64,000 nt of DNA from Heterohyrax brucei (GCA_028571685.1 CM053143.1:154622329-154686328); one strand, 5' to 3'. Shown: positions 43,603 to 54,074, counted from the first letter of the stretch. Notes: a model not told the origin generated them from the sequence alone. Translations and numbers: made by a program.

Positions 43603-44101
43603 TGTCTTAGTCATCTAGTGCTGCTGAAACAGAAACACCACAAGCGGATGGTTTGAAAAGGAGAAATTTTAACACTTTCACTCAATCACAACTAAAAAAT
43701 AATAACACAGAGAGAAATTTTATTCTGTCACAGTCTAGTAGAATAGAAGTCCAAATTCATGGTGTCAGTTCTAGGGGAAGGCTTTTATTCTCCATCAGCT
43801 AAGCCCTTGTCCTCTGTTTCCCCTGGACTGGGAGCTTCTGAGGCACAGGTACCCTGAGTCCAAAGGATGCACTCTGCCCCCAGCACTGCTTTCACGGTGG
43901 TATGAGGTCCTCAAATCTCTCTGCCAACTTCTTTCCTTCCTCTCTCAAGAGAGTGCCTCACCAACACAACTGGAACCCCTCCTGCCTCATTAACAACATA
44001 GAGGCAGGGTTTATAGCACATAGAAACATTATACAATACCAGTAATTGTGACCTAGCCAAATGCTTACATACATTTTTGGGGTGACACAATTCAATCCAC
44101 G
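43603..44101 (-). mobile_element. MaLR-like solo LTR fossil, near complete
   Basis: TGTCTTAGTCATCTAGTGCT through GACACAATTCAATCCACGAG. A roughly 50-base extra segment lies near 43668-43725 between two copies of GAGAAATTTTA. Its 5' end abuts that of another LTR of the same family in the opposite orientation. Confidence 0.75.
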
Positions 44102-44325
44102 AGTCATTGAATTGTGCCCCCAATAATTTGTGTATCATTTTGACTAGGCCATGATTCCCAGTACTGCATGATTTTCCTATGTTGTAAACGCAGCCTTTAT
44201 GATCTTAATGAGGGAGGATGAGCAGAGTCGTGCTGGTGAGGCAGGACTCTATAATATAGACTGTGTTGTGCCTTGAGGCAATCTCTTAGGATAAGACAGC
44301 AAGAAACAACAAGGGAGATGCTGGC
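44102..44325 (+). mobile_element. MaLR-like LTR fossil, 5' half
   Basis: GTCATTGAATTGTGCCCCCA, AGGCCATGATTCCCAGTACT, GGTGAGGCAGGACTC and CCTTGAGGCAATCTCTTAGG. Truncated at its 3' side. Confidence 0.7.
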
Positions 44326-44374
44326 CTGATTTGTACCAAATGACATTCCGCAAATGCTACTGTTGTTTTAGCAC

Positions 44375-44705
44375 CCACCTGAGTCAGCCCTCAATTCATG
44401 ACAACTCCATGAACAATGGAAGGAAATGCTGCCCAGCTGGGCACCATCTGCGTGGCTGGTTGCAGATTGGAGCATTCTGATCTAGAGGGTTTTCACCAAC
44501 TGGTTTTTGCAAATTCATCACTAAGAATTTCTTCCTAGTCTTAGTCCGGGAGCTCTGCAGAAACCTGTTCAGCCACAAAGCATCACACAGCCTCTACTGA
44601 GGTACAGGAGGGGCTGTACATGAGGGGCAATGGTGAGGCATTGAACCCAGGTCTCTTACATGGGAAGTGAGAGTGCTGCCACTGAACTGTAATGGCGCTG
44701 TCCTC
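44375..44705 (-). mobile_element. tRNA-Gly-headed SINE with RTE-derived body
   Basis: Minus copy. The head at about 44615-44705 (complement of CATTGAACCCAGGTCTCTTA and TGCTGCCACTGAACTG) is tRNA-Gly-like. The body is the complement of TTCTTCCTAGTCTTAGTCCG, as in the RTE 5' UTR. The far end at 44375-44420 is the RTE-like tail. Confidence 0.7.
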
Positions 44706-44715
44706 CCCAAATGCT

Positions 44716-44880
44716 AAATGAAAAACCAGACCCACTGCCATCAAGTTGATTCCAACTCATAGCAACCCTATAGAACAGAGTAGAACTGCTCCACGGAGTT
44801 TCCAAGGAGTGCCTGGCAGATTCGATCTGCTGAGCTCTAGGGTGGTAGCTGTAGCACTTAGCCACTGCACCTCCAGGGTC
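44716..44880 (-). mobile_element. AfroSINE-like SINE
   Basis: AACCAGACCCACTGCCATCA, AGAACTGCTCCACGGAGTTT and a head near AGCTCTAGGGTGGTAGCTGT. Confidence 0.88.
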
Positions 44881-45220
44881 AATGCACAAGGTCATTACAT
44901 CAGGCGGAGATAGTGATGAGATACAAACATAGGACAACAGACAGCGAGAATGAGGCAAGAGCTTTAGTTTAGGTTTGCTCATGGCCATGTGGTCTTCTAT
45001 TGGCCTGTTCCCATGGAGGAGAGCTGACTGGGTCTGATGGGCAGGAGAAAGCAGAAGGGCCAACACAACAGGGTGGGATGATGGTAGTGGGGGTGGGGGG
45101 GTAAGAAGTGGGCTAGGAGAGCAGCCTGCACAGGCCTGAGTGCCAGCTCTGTGCTTCATCTTTCTGTGTCTTGGTTTATTTATCTGTAAAACTGAGGATA
45201 ATAATACTGTCTACTCAAAA

Positions 45221-45266
45221 GGTCACTATGAGTCAGAATTGACTCAATGGCAATAGGTTTGGTTTA
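45221..45266 (+). mobile_element. AfroSINE-like tail stub
   Basis: CACTATGAGTCAGAATTGAC and CAATGGCAATAGGTTTGG; only the last 45 bases of the SINE. Confidence 0.8.
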
Positions 45267-45487
45267 CTCAAAAAGTGATGACTAAAGGAGTTATTTCATG
45301 GAAAACACTTAGAAGAGTGCCCAAATCAGCTGCTGTTACTACCGTGAAAGGAAAGCATCGGAAGAGTCACGTGGCAATGCTTAGGCCTGAGCTGAAAGTA
45401 AACCTCTTTAATAAGTAAAGCTATTTCTACTGGCCTCGAGTTGGAATCCACTTGACGACCATTGACAACAACTTCTGAGGTGAGTTT

Positions 45488-45645
45488 CTGGATGGTGTAT
45501 TTAACACACTCTGCTGCCAAAGGAAAGGTTGGAGGTTCAAGTCTATCCAGAGGCTGGGAAAAGAAGCCTGAGGATCCACTGACAACCCCATAGAGCGTGG
45601 TTCTATCTGACACAAAGAGGCTCACCAGCAGCCAGAATCAACTGC
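45488..45645 (+). mobile_element. AfroSINE-related SINE
   Basis: GCTGCCAAAGGAAAGGTTGG, TCCACTGACAACCCCATAGA and AGCCAGAATCAACTGCCAGC. It is preceded at 45432-45475 by an orphan tail-like piece (GAGTTGGAATCCACTTGACG). Confidence 0.7.
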
Positions 45646-45677
45646 CAGCCAACTAGTACTGGGATTCTTAGTAATAT

Positions 45678-45838
45678 GAAACCAAACCCATTGCTGTTAA
45701 GTCCATTCCGACTTACAGCAGCACTACTGACGGAGTAGAACGGCCCCATAGCATTTCCAGTGAGAGCCTGGTGGATCTGAATTGCCTACTTTTTGGTTAG
45801 TAGCTGTAGCACCTAACTGCTATGCCACCAGGATTTCC
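45678..45838 (-). mobile_element. AfroSINE-like SINE
   Basis: AACCAAACCCATTGCTGTTA, AGAACGGCCCCATAGCATTT and CTACTTTTTGGTTAGTAGCT. Confidence 0.9.
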
Positions 45839-45904
45839 TTAGTACTTTGACTAAGAAGTAACACTGCAATTTTTTCTGTTAGTTAGGGCAAGATTGGTGG
45901 TGGT

Positions 45905-46015
45905 GGTTTTGGTTTCCATGGAATCAGTTCCAAACCATGGTGATATTATACACAACAGAATGAAACGTTACCAAGTCTTGCACCAGCTGCATAATCGTTT
46001 GTATGTTTGAACCTA
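45905..46015 (-). mobile_element. RTE 3' end stub
   Basis: CACAACAGAATGAAACGTTA and CAAGTCTTGCACCAGCTGCA are the complement of the final RTE bases. 5' truncated. Confidence 0.65.
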
Positions 46016-46039
46016 TTGATTCTGAATGTAAGACTAAAC

Positions 46040-46430
46040 TGCTGTAACATAGAGACCCAAGACTACAGGGATTAGAGAACACAGATTATTTTTCTCTCAA
46101 GTATCCATCTGGATATGAACAGTGGGTCAGTGAAACAGCTTTCTTCACTGAAAGTCATTAGGGGTCCCAGAATTCTTTCCAGATTATTATTATGTCACCC
46201 CCTTCAACATCTTTGTCCTCTGCATTGTCAAACTGAGTGGCACCACATCAAGGTTTCAGCCAGCAGCTTGGAGGAAGACAATGGGGAGGCACGTCCGTCA
46301 TCTTAAAGTCCAGGTTGGGAAGCGACCCCATCATTTCTACTCCCTTTTAACTTTCAAAATATTAGTTACATATTCACTCTGAGCTGCAAGGGAATCTGGG
46401 AATGGAGTCTAGCTGAGCAGCCATGGGCCT
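46040..46430 (+). repeat. Old mammalian interspersed repeat, family unassigned
   Basis: TTTCAGCCAGCAGCTTGGAG, CATTTCTACTCCCTTTTAAC and GAGCTGCAAGGGAATCTGGG share the pattern of 41725-42015. The left end near 46040 has CTGTAACATAGAGACCCAAG. Confidence 0.45.
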
Positions 46431-46477
46431 AGAAAGGAGAGAGATCTGGATGCAAGTGTTCTCTCTGTCCTTTCTGG

Positions 46478-46582
46478 GTCCATGGCTGCCCAGAAAACTT
46501 TCCAGACTAAGACAGACCAGGAAGTAAGGCCTGGTGATCTAATTCCAAAAATTAACCAAAGAAAACCCTAAGGGTTTCTTTT
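46478..46582 (+). mobile_element. RTE 5' UTR fragment
   Basis: CTTTCCAGACTAAGACAGAC and GTAAGGCCTGGTGATCTAAT match the RTE 5' UTR block also found in the RTE derivatives. No other part is present. Confidence 0.6.
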
Positions 46583-46602
46583 TAAAACTATCTTCTAAAA
46601 AA

Positions 46603-46795
46603 AAGCAAAAATAAAACCAACTACTGTCAAGCTGATTCTGATTCATAATGACCTCACAGGATTTCTGAGGCTGTCCATCCTTCTAGGTGCAGACTGCCAC
46701 GTTTTTCTCCCATGGAACAACTTGGCAGCTCCCACCTCCTGAACTGTTAGTTAGCAGCCGAGGACTTTAATCACTGTGCCGCCAGGACTCCTTAA
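46603..46795 (-). mobile_element. AfroSINE-like SINE, long subtype
   Basis: ACTACTGTCAAGCTGATTCT, GGTGCAGACTGCCACGTTTT and AACTGTTAGTTAGCAGCCGA. Confidence 0.8.
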
Positions 46796-47039
46796 ATACT
46801 ATCTGTAAGTACCATCAATGAACAACAGCAACTCAAAAAATTAGATTGGAAACTGAGGGGCAGTGAGTTTTTGTTAATGAGGAAAGAATGACTCAGAAAC
46901 GCAGGGTGAGAAAGGTTGCACAGCTCAAAGAATGTCATCAGTGTCTCTAAATTGTACCTGCAGAAAATGTTGAACGATACACATTTTGCTGTGTATATTC
47001 TCAACAACAACAGTAGAAATTTTAGGAAAAAACAAACAA

Positions 47040-47252
47040 ACAGACAAAAAGCTGATGGACCACAACAGAACGTTATTTGATATAATGCTGGGGGGTGAGC
47101 CGCCTAGGCTAAAGGCACTGCAAACACTCAAGAGTCCTATCTGTGAACTTGCGCGTACCAATGACCATGGAGGTGGCTGGACTGGACAGCCTTTTGTTCT
47201 GTTACCCACGGGGAGGCCATGAGTCAAAGCCTACTACTCAAGGGCAACTAAC
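47040..47252 (+). mobile_element. RTE internal-deletion derivative
   Basis: ACCACAACAGAACGTTATTT, GATATAATGCTGGGGGGTGA and GCCGCCTAGGCTAAAGGCAC parallel the RTE region that encodes LSDIVPEDEPPRLEG. It then jumps to the 3' end, TTTTGTTCTGTTACCCACGG and AGGCCATGAGTCAAAGCC. Confidence 0.6.
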
Positions 47253-47325
47253 CATAGCACATCTGGTGGTGATAAGAATCAGTGTGTAGAAGGAAAAAAA
47301 TCAGGTAGGGTAAGGGGAGACACAA

Positions 47326-47528
47326 GAGCCTGGCAGCACAGTGCTTAAACGCTCAGCTGCCAACAGAAGTGCTAGCACTTGGAACCACCAGCTGCTGAGC
47401 AGGAGAGAGATACAGCATTCTGAGTCTATAAAGACGTCTAGCCTAGGAAACCCTATGGGGCAGTCCGAATCTGTCCTAGAGGGTCACTGTGAGTGGGAAT
47501 CTGCAGAATGGCAAGGGGATGACAAGCG
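47326..47528 (+). mobile_element. AfroSINE-related SINE, long subtype
   Basis: GCAGCACAGTGCTTAAACGC, AACCCTATGGGGCAGTCCGA and GTGAGTGGGAATCTGCAGAA. Confidence 0.78.
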
Positions 47529-47910
47529 GTGACACTGAAGTAGAGATCTGAACAAAAGGAGTTGTTTCTGCTTTTATGCTACTGTAAGACTACTATGATT
47601 CACTCCTTTATACACAAATCTCTGCGGATGTTTTCCATTATTTCTGAGTCTATATTTGGTAGTGGAATCAGTGAGTCAGAGGGACGAATGTAAGGCTTTT
47701 ACGACCATGTGCTGAATCCACCCTTTTACTGAGACCTCTCACTAGAGTTGTCAGATAAGCGATGACACAGACCTGGACTGTGAGCCATTTTCAATACCAT
47801 TTTTTCAAAGATCAAATTGTCTCTGGACTTGAGTTTTTTACAGCTGGACAGTCAGAGCTTCTCCTTGTCCTTGTCCTAACTAGCTTTTCCTCACTTCCTG
47901 TACCCATAGC

Positions 47911-48075
47911 GGAAACCCTGGTGGCGTAGTGCTTAAATGCTATGTCTGCTAACCAAGAGGTTAGCAGTTCAAATCTACCAGGAAACTCTATGCAGCAATT
48001 CTACTCTGTCCTATAGGTCGCTATAGGGTTGCTATGAGTCAGAATTAACTCAATGGCAGTAGCTGTTTTTTGTTT
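47911..48075 (+). mobile_element. AfroSINE-like SINE with target-site duplication
   Basis: GAAACCCTGGTGGCGTAGTG, AACCAAGAGGTTAGCAGTTC and GAATTAACTCAATGGCAGTA. Direct repeats ACCCATAG lie at 47902-47909 and 48081-48088, just outside the element. Confidence 0.9.
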
Positions 48076-48080
48076 TTAAC

Positions 48081-48176
48081 ACCCATAGAGTTTCCAAGGA
48101 GTACCTGCTGGGTTTAAACTGCTGACCTTTTGGTAACAGCCATAGCCCCTAACCACCACACAACCGGGGTTTCCCA
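48081..48176 (-). mobile_element. AfroSINE-like SINE, head half
   Basis: CCCATAGAGTTTCCAAGGAG and GACCTTTTGGTAACAGCCAT. The tail half is missing at the point where the plus SINE inserted. Confidence 0.82.
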
Positions 48177-48214
48177 AATCCACGCACCAACAGGCAACTC
48201 ATTATCTTAGAATT

Positions 48215-48345
48215 ATTTCCTAGGTCACAGAATTTTATAGCCAGAAGGAACCTTGGTTACAATAAATCCATTCTATTTCTCTATTTCACGAATGAGGAAA
48301 CAGAGGCCTAGAGATACCACCTGACTTTCCCCAAACTTCCAAATG
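48215..48345 (-). mobile_element. MIR-type SINE relic
   Basis: TCACGAATGAGGAAACAGAG and GCCTAGAGATACCACCTGAC fit the minus-strand MIR-type core. Confidence 0.6.
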
Positions 48346-48354
48346 AGCTCATAA

Positions 48355-48526
48355 AACCAAAAACAAATCTCTTGCTTAAGAGTCTATCCCACCTCATAGT
48401 AACACTGCAGGACTGAATAGAACTACCCCCCGGGGGTTTGCTTGTAAGGAGCGCCTGGTAGATTCAGATTGCTGAACTCTTGGTTAGCAGGTGAACTCTT
48501 AACCGCTTAGCCACAGGGACTTTAAT
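48355..48526 (-). mobile_element. AfroSINE-like SINE
   Basis: AAAACAAATCTCTTGCTTAA, AGAACTACCCCCCGGGGGTT and ACTCTTGGTTAGCAGGTGAA. Confidence 0.85.
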
Positions 48527-48543
48527 GAGTCTATATACAGAAG

Positions 48544-48598
48544 AAAAACCAAACCCACTGCCATCAAGTTGATTCTGTCTCACAGTGACTCTGTAGCA
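48544..48598 (-). mobile_element. AfroSINE-like tail stub
   Basis: AACCAAACCCACTGCCATCA and TCTCACAGTGACTCTG; only the tail third. Confidence 0.8.
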
Positions 48599-48631
48599 AC
48601 CATGGCAGAGCCAAAATTCCTGTTTCTATGG

Positions 48632-48795
48632 TCGAACTCCAAATCTATTGCCGTCCAGTCAATTCCAACTCATAGAAACCCCATAAGACAGAGTACAGTG
48701 CCCCATAGAGTTTCCAAGGAGCACTTGGTAGATCTGAATTCCCAGTATTTTGGTTAGCAGCCATTGGATTTAACTGTTACATCACCAGGGTCTCC
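48632..48795 (-). mobile_element. AfroSINE-like SINE
   Basis: CAAATCTATTGCCGTCCAGT, AGTGCCCCATAGAGTTTCCA and GTATTTTGGTTAGCAGCCAT. Confidence 0.9.
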
Positions 48796-48799
48796 AGTC

Positions 48800-49612
48800 A
48801 GACTCAAAGATGAATGAAATGTGTCCGCAGTGCTTCACGACAGAGCCTGGGGCAGAAGGGGTTAACTAACCACCATGGATGTGGCCTGCAGAGTTACCTA
48901 CTTTGTTGGGAGGTTTGAGGATGAACTGAGGTAATGAATGCAAAATACACAGAATAGTGCTAGGACACTTTGAGTGACATTTAAATGTCAGTAACAGATA
49001 TTACTTTGGTCGCAGCATGAGAAGAGTGTCGCAAAACCAGATGTGGGCCCTGTGGGAAAGGAAGCAGGTGTGGGGCAGTGTGGGATGGTCTTGGGACCTG
49101 CAGGCGTGAAGGGAAGAGCTCAGCAGAAAGAGGCTAGCCATTATGCCCCCAGAGTCCCAGGCACTAGCGAAGCATCACATGAGACCACCCAGAGGGAAAG
49201 ACTTTACAGCCTGGGTCAAGGGAACCGCAGGAGAAGGGGACCCAGCTGGAGGCCTCTGCAGAGCCCCTGACAGGGTCAGCTTTAATCTTCTGCCAGGCCA
49301 CTCCAGGGAGGCCAGCTGCCCAGCCTGAGGGCCCGAGGCCACCCAGCCACGTGAGAACTGTCCTATTTCTTACCTCTCCCTGTTCCTGGGCTTCCGTCCA
49401 GGCATGGAGGGGAACATCAGCTAGCCAGGGGAGGAAGCGAGCAGAGAAAAAGGAGAGGAAAAGGACCAGGCCCCCTTTCCAGGGCAATATTCCAGGATGA
49501 GGCCAGCACCAGCTGACGGAAGGGAGATTTAAGACTCCTTCAGTGTCCAAGATGTAACTGTCACCTGGGACTGGAAACACTGAGGTCTGAATTGAGGTTG
49601 TTCTTTGCAATT
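48800..49612. other. No gene recognised; GC-richer stretch
   Basis: A MIR-like piece may lie at 48893-49005. The rest is GC-richer than average, with a 165-codon minus frame at 49164-49661 that shows no domain and runs partly into a SINE. Best taken as unassigned single-copy DNA. Confidence 0.35.
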
Positions 49613-49613
49613 C

Positions 49614-49775
49614 AGGAAACGCTAGTGACGTAGTGGTTAGAGAGCTACATCTGCAAACCAAACTTTAGCTGTTCAAATCCTCTAGGAGCTCCTTGGAAAC
49701 TCTAGGAGGCTGCTCTACTCTGTCCATCAAGGCCACCCTAAGACAGAATCAATGCCATAGCAACAGGTTTGCAAC
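49614..49775 (+). mobile_element. AfroSINE-like SINE
   Basis: GAAACGCTAGTGACGTAGTG, TCCTTGGAAACTCTAGGAGG and CAATGCCATAGCAACAGGTT. Confidence 0.85.
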
Positions 49776-50620
49776 TCAGAGGACTTTATTTTTTACCTTC
49801 AGAAGCCTGTTTATTGTGATTAAGAGGAGACAGCAGATTCTCTCTGAGCTACAAATGGTAAAAGAAAATCTCATTACAAACTGGCAAATGTAAAACATTT
49901 TCATAACAGCATGTACATCCTCAGAAATGAATCTGGGTTTAATTCAAATGATATAGTTCCTGCGTCATTTACAGCTACTGTGATAACTTAATTCAGAGAA
50001 TGAATCAGGTTAACAGGCACTATAAGGACTGGTATCTTCCGTAGTCACAAAATCCATTTTTATATCCCAAAGATACAAGACTACTCTGTGGACTTATTTG
50101 CTTGAAACTGAAAGTAAGGTCACCAGCCTGCCCAAGTAGTCACTGAGAGTAGAGGAATTCTTCCACTATCAAACAAAGGTTAAAGAGACAGTGGAAGATT
50201 CGTAGAAAGCTAGCTAGCTAGATGATAGGCAGGCTGATAGATGGATGAATGGACACACACATGTACACTCACATACATACATGGACTGACCAGTAGACAG
50301 GTAGACAGACAGATAGATGGAGATGATAGAGTTGCATTTTGTTCACAATTCCTGTCTCATACTTATTCAATGTTCCATTTTCAAATGATTTCAATTTCAT
50401 CGATTTTCTGGTTGTGTCACATACGTGCATTGTTGTTTCCTTTTAAATAACCACCTTCTCCTAATGGAAACAACTTTGATTCCACTCTGACATACTCTGT
50501 CAGGAGTTAAGATGAATTCCTTTTATTTTAAAATTCATTTTAGGTTCACCTTCCTGATTGGATACCTGAAAGTTTTATATTCTACCATGCTTTCACTCAC
50601 TTGAGTCCCAGGCATCTACA
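49776..50620. other. No gene recognised; tetranucleotide-rich tract inside
   Basis: At about 50210-50330 there are mixed GCTA, GATA, GATG and GACA repeats (GCTAGCTAGCTAGATGATAG). The rest is AT-rich and single-copy-looking. Confidence 0.5.
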
Positions 50621-50621
50621 C

Positions 50622-50812
50622 TTATCCCCCATTGCCAGCTCTGACTCAGGGGGACACCGTATGTAGCAGAAGTAGAACTGCACTCCACAGAGTATTTATG
50701 GCTGTAATCTTTACAGAAATAGATTGCCAGGCCTTTCCTCTGCAGTACACTAGTGAGTTTGAACTACCGATCTTTCAGTTAGCAGTCCAGTGCAAAATGG
50801 CTTGTACCACAT
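50622..50812 (-). mobile_element. AfroSINE-related SINE
   Basis: AGAAGTAGAACTGCACTCCA, AGATTGCCAGGCCTTTCCTC and GATCTTTCAGTTAGCAGTCC. Diverged. Confidence 0.75.
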
Positions 50813-50944
50813 GTGGGCCGATATTACTATGAAATCAACATAAGCTCAAAATTTCAATGATCATCTCCCAGTGTCTGCAAGCCGTACACTCCCACATAAT
50901 ATTTTCATATTCTGCAAGGTTTTCCCCATCACCCTCCACCGAAA

Positions 50945-51021
50945 GCCTGTACATAAACATTTCGGCAGCTATTCATTCATTCATCTTATGTTGGATAAGC
51001 TAGCATCTCCATGCCAACTGG
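50945..51021 (-). mobile_element. L2 LINE relic, first part
   Basis: CAGCTATTCATTCATTCATC is the L2 3' end on the minus strand. It is interrupted by a SINE and continues at 51248. Confidence 0.5.
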
Positions 51022-51247
51022 AATCCCTGGGTGGTACAAACGATTTATGCACTTGACTGCAAACCATAGGACTGAAAGCCTGAGTCCACCTAAAGGTGCC
51101 TTAGAGGAAAGACATGTATGTAGGTATGTACGTGTGTATCTGTCTACTTCCAAACAATCAGCCACTGACAGTGCTATGGAGCACAGCTGTATTTTGAAGT
51201 GCTGGGGGTCATCATGAGTTGGAGTGAGCTCCATGGTAACTGGCTGT
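51022..51247 (+). mobile_element. AfroSINE-related SINE inserted in L2
   Basis: TCCCTGGGTGGTACAAACGA, GAGTCCACCTAAAGGTGCCT, GTGCTATGGAGCACAGCTGT and GAGTTGGAGTGAGCTCCATG. A GTATGTAGGTATGTACGTGT-like expansion lies in its middle. Confidence 0.78.
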
Positions 51248-51520
51248 AGGGCACTGAAGATGCAAACTTTATAGCTGCATAACACAGTCTCTGCCTCAAG
51301 GTACCTGCCATGTAGGAAGAGGATGGATATTAAATTCCTGGGAAAACAGGTGATGAGGACGATGCTGACATTATATACAAGGTGCAGTGGCAGTGCTTAA
51401 GTAAGAATAACTAACTCGGCTAGGTAGTGGGCCAGACCGGTGTCACAGCAGAGAGGATTGTTGATGCTGGGAAGATCAGTAGATCTTCCCCAGGCAGCCG
51501 AAGGGAGAGAGAAAGCAGAG
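51248..51520 (-). mobile_element. L2 LINE relic, second part
   Basis: GTAGGGCACTGAAGATGCAA and CTCTGCCTCAAGGTACCTGC continue the L2 3' end. Confidence 0.5.
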
Positions 51521-52267
51521 GAATTGGTTTGTAGGAAGCCACTAAATGACTAGGATAGCCTGCATTTTTCTGCGGTAATAAAATGACTCTGTGATCTTAT
51601 TAGCTTAGGATAACAAAGAGTTTCTTCCCCACTCAAATTACACGTCCAGCTGGCAAGGGAGTGATGGTAGAAGATCATGGATGACCAATGATGGCATGTA
51701 GCTTCCCACTGCAGGTTAACCATGCTTGTACTGTAATTTTACTTAAAGAAGGTTTAAATTATCAGTGTCTGCTTGTATCATATGAATAATATTTAGAAAT
51801 GTAATTAGATTTTGGGGGTGGCTGAGAAAAATATGAGGCAGGGCTGTGCTTCACACAGCCACTTTGGAACCCAGGGTAATGGAGGCTATGCCACCCAGAA
51901 CATGTAGCTTCCAAGCTGTCACTGAAGGAAAACAAAAAGCTCAAAGGTGACACACTGGCTCTGACAAGTGTCAGCTGCAAGGTGATCTGTATCCTTTCTA
52001 TACACAGCTCACCAGCCAGAACTAATTACATGCCTCATGGGTCCGTGAAATAAATGTCCATGGATATTCCATGAACAGTAAATGTCTCTGTTATAACCAC
52101 AAAGTCATAAAATAGCTTCCCGTATTTAGGAAACCGTGACTAGTCCAAAATGATTGGAGAAGAGCATACATGGGGCAAGTGTCAAAAGATGAGTTAGGGA
52201 AAGTGGGAATGAGTTAGTGAACATCTGGTGTGCCATGCATGGTTATTCAAACAATCCAATGTCAAGA
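51521..52267. other. No gene or clear repeat recognised
   Basis: Single-copy-looking; nothing supportable. Confidence 0.35.
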
Positions 52268-52437
52268 GTGGAAAGCCTCATGGTGTAGTGGTTAAGGGTT
52301 CAGCTGCTAACCCAAAGGTCAGCAGTTTGAATCCACCAGGCACTCTTTGGAAACTCTATGGGGGCAGTTCTACTCTGTCCTCTAGGGTTGCTATGAATTG
52401 GCATTGACTTGCTAGCAATGGATTTGATTTTTGGCCT
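52268..52437 (+). mobile_element. AfroSINE-like SINE
   Basis: AAAGCCTCATGGTGTAGTGG, CCAAAGGTCAGCAGTTTGAA and GCATTGACTTGCTAGCAATG. Confidence 0.92.
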
Positions 52438-52459
52438 GTGAAGAGTTGGCATCCAATGA

Positions 52460-52530
52460 GGCATGTCTACTCTGTCCTATAGGGTTGCTATGAATGGGCA
52501 TCAACTCAAAGGTAACAGGTGTACTTTTTC
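52460..52530 (+). mobile_element. AfroSINE-like tail fragment
   Basis: CATGTCTACTCTGTCCTATA and GGGCATCAACTCAAAGGTAA. A second, headless copy just after the full one. Confidence 0.8.
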
Positions 52531-52574
52531 TGTTTTTCAGGTTTATATGAATTGTTGAGTTTTTAAAGAGTTTT

Positions 52575-53300
52575 AAATATGGTATCAAGGAGCTTTGTGT
52601 TCAAAATACATCTCACAAACAGTGATGTGAAGGATGAATTGGAAGGGATTGAAACAGGAGATGGAAGGACCAGTTTTATGCCTACAATTATCCAGTTAAA
52701 GATGAGGAAGGAACTAAAATAGAGTCATTGGTAATGAATAGGAAAAATACTAAAGGAGAATCAATAATAGAATGTCATGACTTATTAAATATAAGAAGTC
52801 ACTGCCATCAAGTCAATTCCAACTCATAGCAACCCTATACTATAGGTCAGAGTAGAACTGCTCCATAGAGTTTGCAAGCGCATCTGGAAGATTTGAACTG
52901 CTGAACTTCTGGTGAGCAGATGCAGCACTTTAAGCACTATACCACCAGGCTTTCCATTACATATATGAAAGAGAAGAAAAATATGACTCACAGGTTTCTG
53001 CTTTAGACAGTTCTTGTGCTACCAATCGAGACACGGCGTACAGTAGGATGAATGGGTTTTGAAAAAAGACACTGAGGGCAATTTGGGACCTACTGAGTTT
53101 GAGCTCCCCACTGGGCATCCAGGTGGAGCTGTCCAGTTGAAAGGTATGGATGAGATCAGGACAATGTCCTTCCAGAAGCCCCAGGAGGGTGTACTAAGTA
53201 ACACAGAGTGAGGTGGGGGGCTTAGGGCAGCTGCTGGGGAGGGGAAAACAGGACTAAACAAGGAAACTTCACAAAGAAGATGACAGTTGAAAAGGGCTTT
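52575..53300 (-). mobile_element. L2 LINE relic, internal part
   Basis: ATTGGAAGGGATTGAAACAG, CCTACAATTATCCAGTTAAA, GACTCACAGGTTTCTGCTTT and CTGGGCATCCAGGTGGAGCT follow the minus-strand L2 3' half. It is interrupted by the SINE at 52795-52956. Confidence 0.65.
52795..52956 (-). mobile_element. AfroSINE-like SINE inserted in L2
   Basis: AGTCACTGCCATCAAGTCAA, AGAACTGCTCCATAGAGTTT and GAACTTCTGGTGAGCAGATG. Confidence 0.9.
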
Positions 53301-53369
53301 GGAGAATAATTTGGACATTTTTCTCTCCTAGCTAATGATAAACTCCTAAAGGTCAAGTACACACATCCA

Positions 53370-53990
53370 TTCAAGCACTTGGCTAATATTTATTTACTGA
53401 GCACTTACTTTGTACCAGGTTCTGTGCTAGGCACTGAGGGTACAGTGGTGAGAAAAGTAGGCACAGTTCTTATCAGCTTGTAATTTATAATCTAGGGGAG
53501 AGACCGACATGAATCAAATAGTCACCTGGAGAAAAGTTTATTATCACGTACTCTGATAAGTGTTATGAAAGAGAATTACCAGGTGTTAAGAGAACATAGT
53601 GCAAGGAATTGTGTTAACTTGGGGGCTGTAAAAGGCTTTTTGAGGAAGCACTGTTTGAACTGAGATCTAAATTAATTTGTGGCTAACAGGTGAAGAGAGG
53701 AGAAATAGTCCAGGCGAGGTTCTGAAGAAGGCAGGGGGACCATCTGATCTGAGGATCTGAAGGACAGCTGTGTTCCTTCAGCACTGAAAATGAGAAGCTG
53801 GGCCTGGGGCTGGGGCTGGGGAGCATGATCTCGTAGGGCTTAATCTTCATCCCATGAACAGCTGATGAAATGAAATGCCCCGAAATGAATCTAACAGGGG
53901 TAGGAGGATGAATATTTTTAAGAAACCATCTTGATGGGAATGACTGGAGAAGAGCAAGAATGGAAGTAAAATAGAGCAATTAAGAAACTG
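53370..53990 (-). mobile_element. L2 LINE relic, 3' end
   Basis: TTTACTGAGCACTTACTTTG, TTCTGTGCTAGGCACTGAGG, then CTGTTTGAACTGAGATCTAA. Its part order relative to 52575-53300 shows that the two are separate L2 copies. Confidence 0.65.
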
Positions 53991-54074
53991 CAGCTTTGGT
54001 CCAGCCTAAAGGATGGAGGCTTGAACCAAGGTGACAGGCGTGGAGGCAGAGGTCCCTGGGCAGTACAGAGGGTT

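Noticed and set aside
49164-49661. 165-codon minus frame in a GC-richer stretch
   Set aside because: No domain, runs partly into a SINE, and GC-rich DNA has fewer stops by chance.
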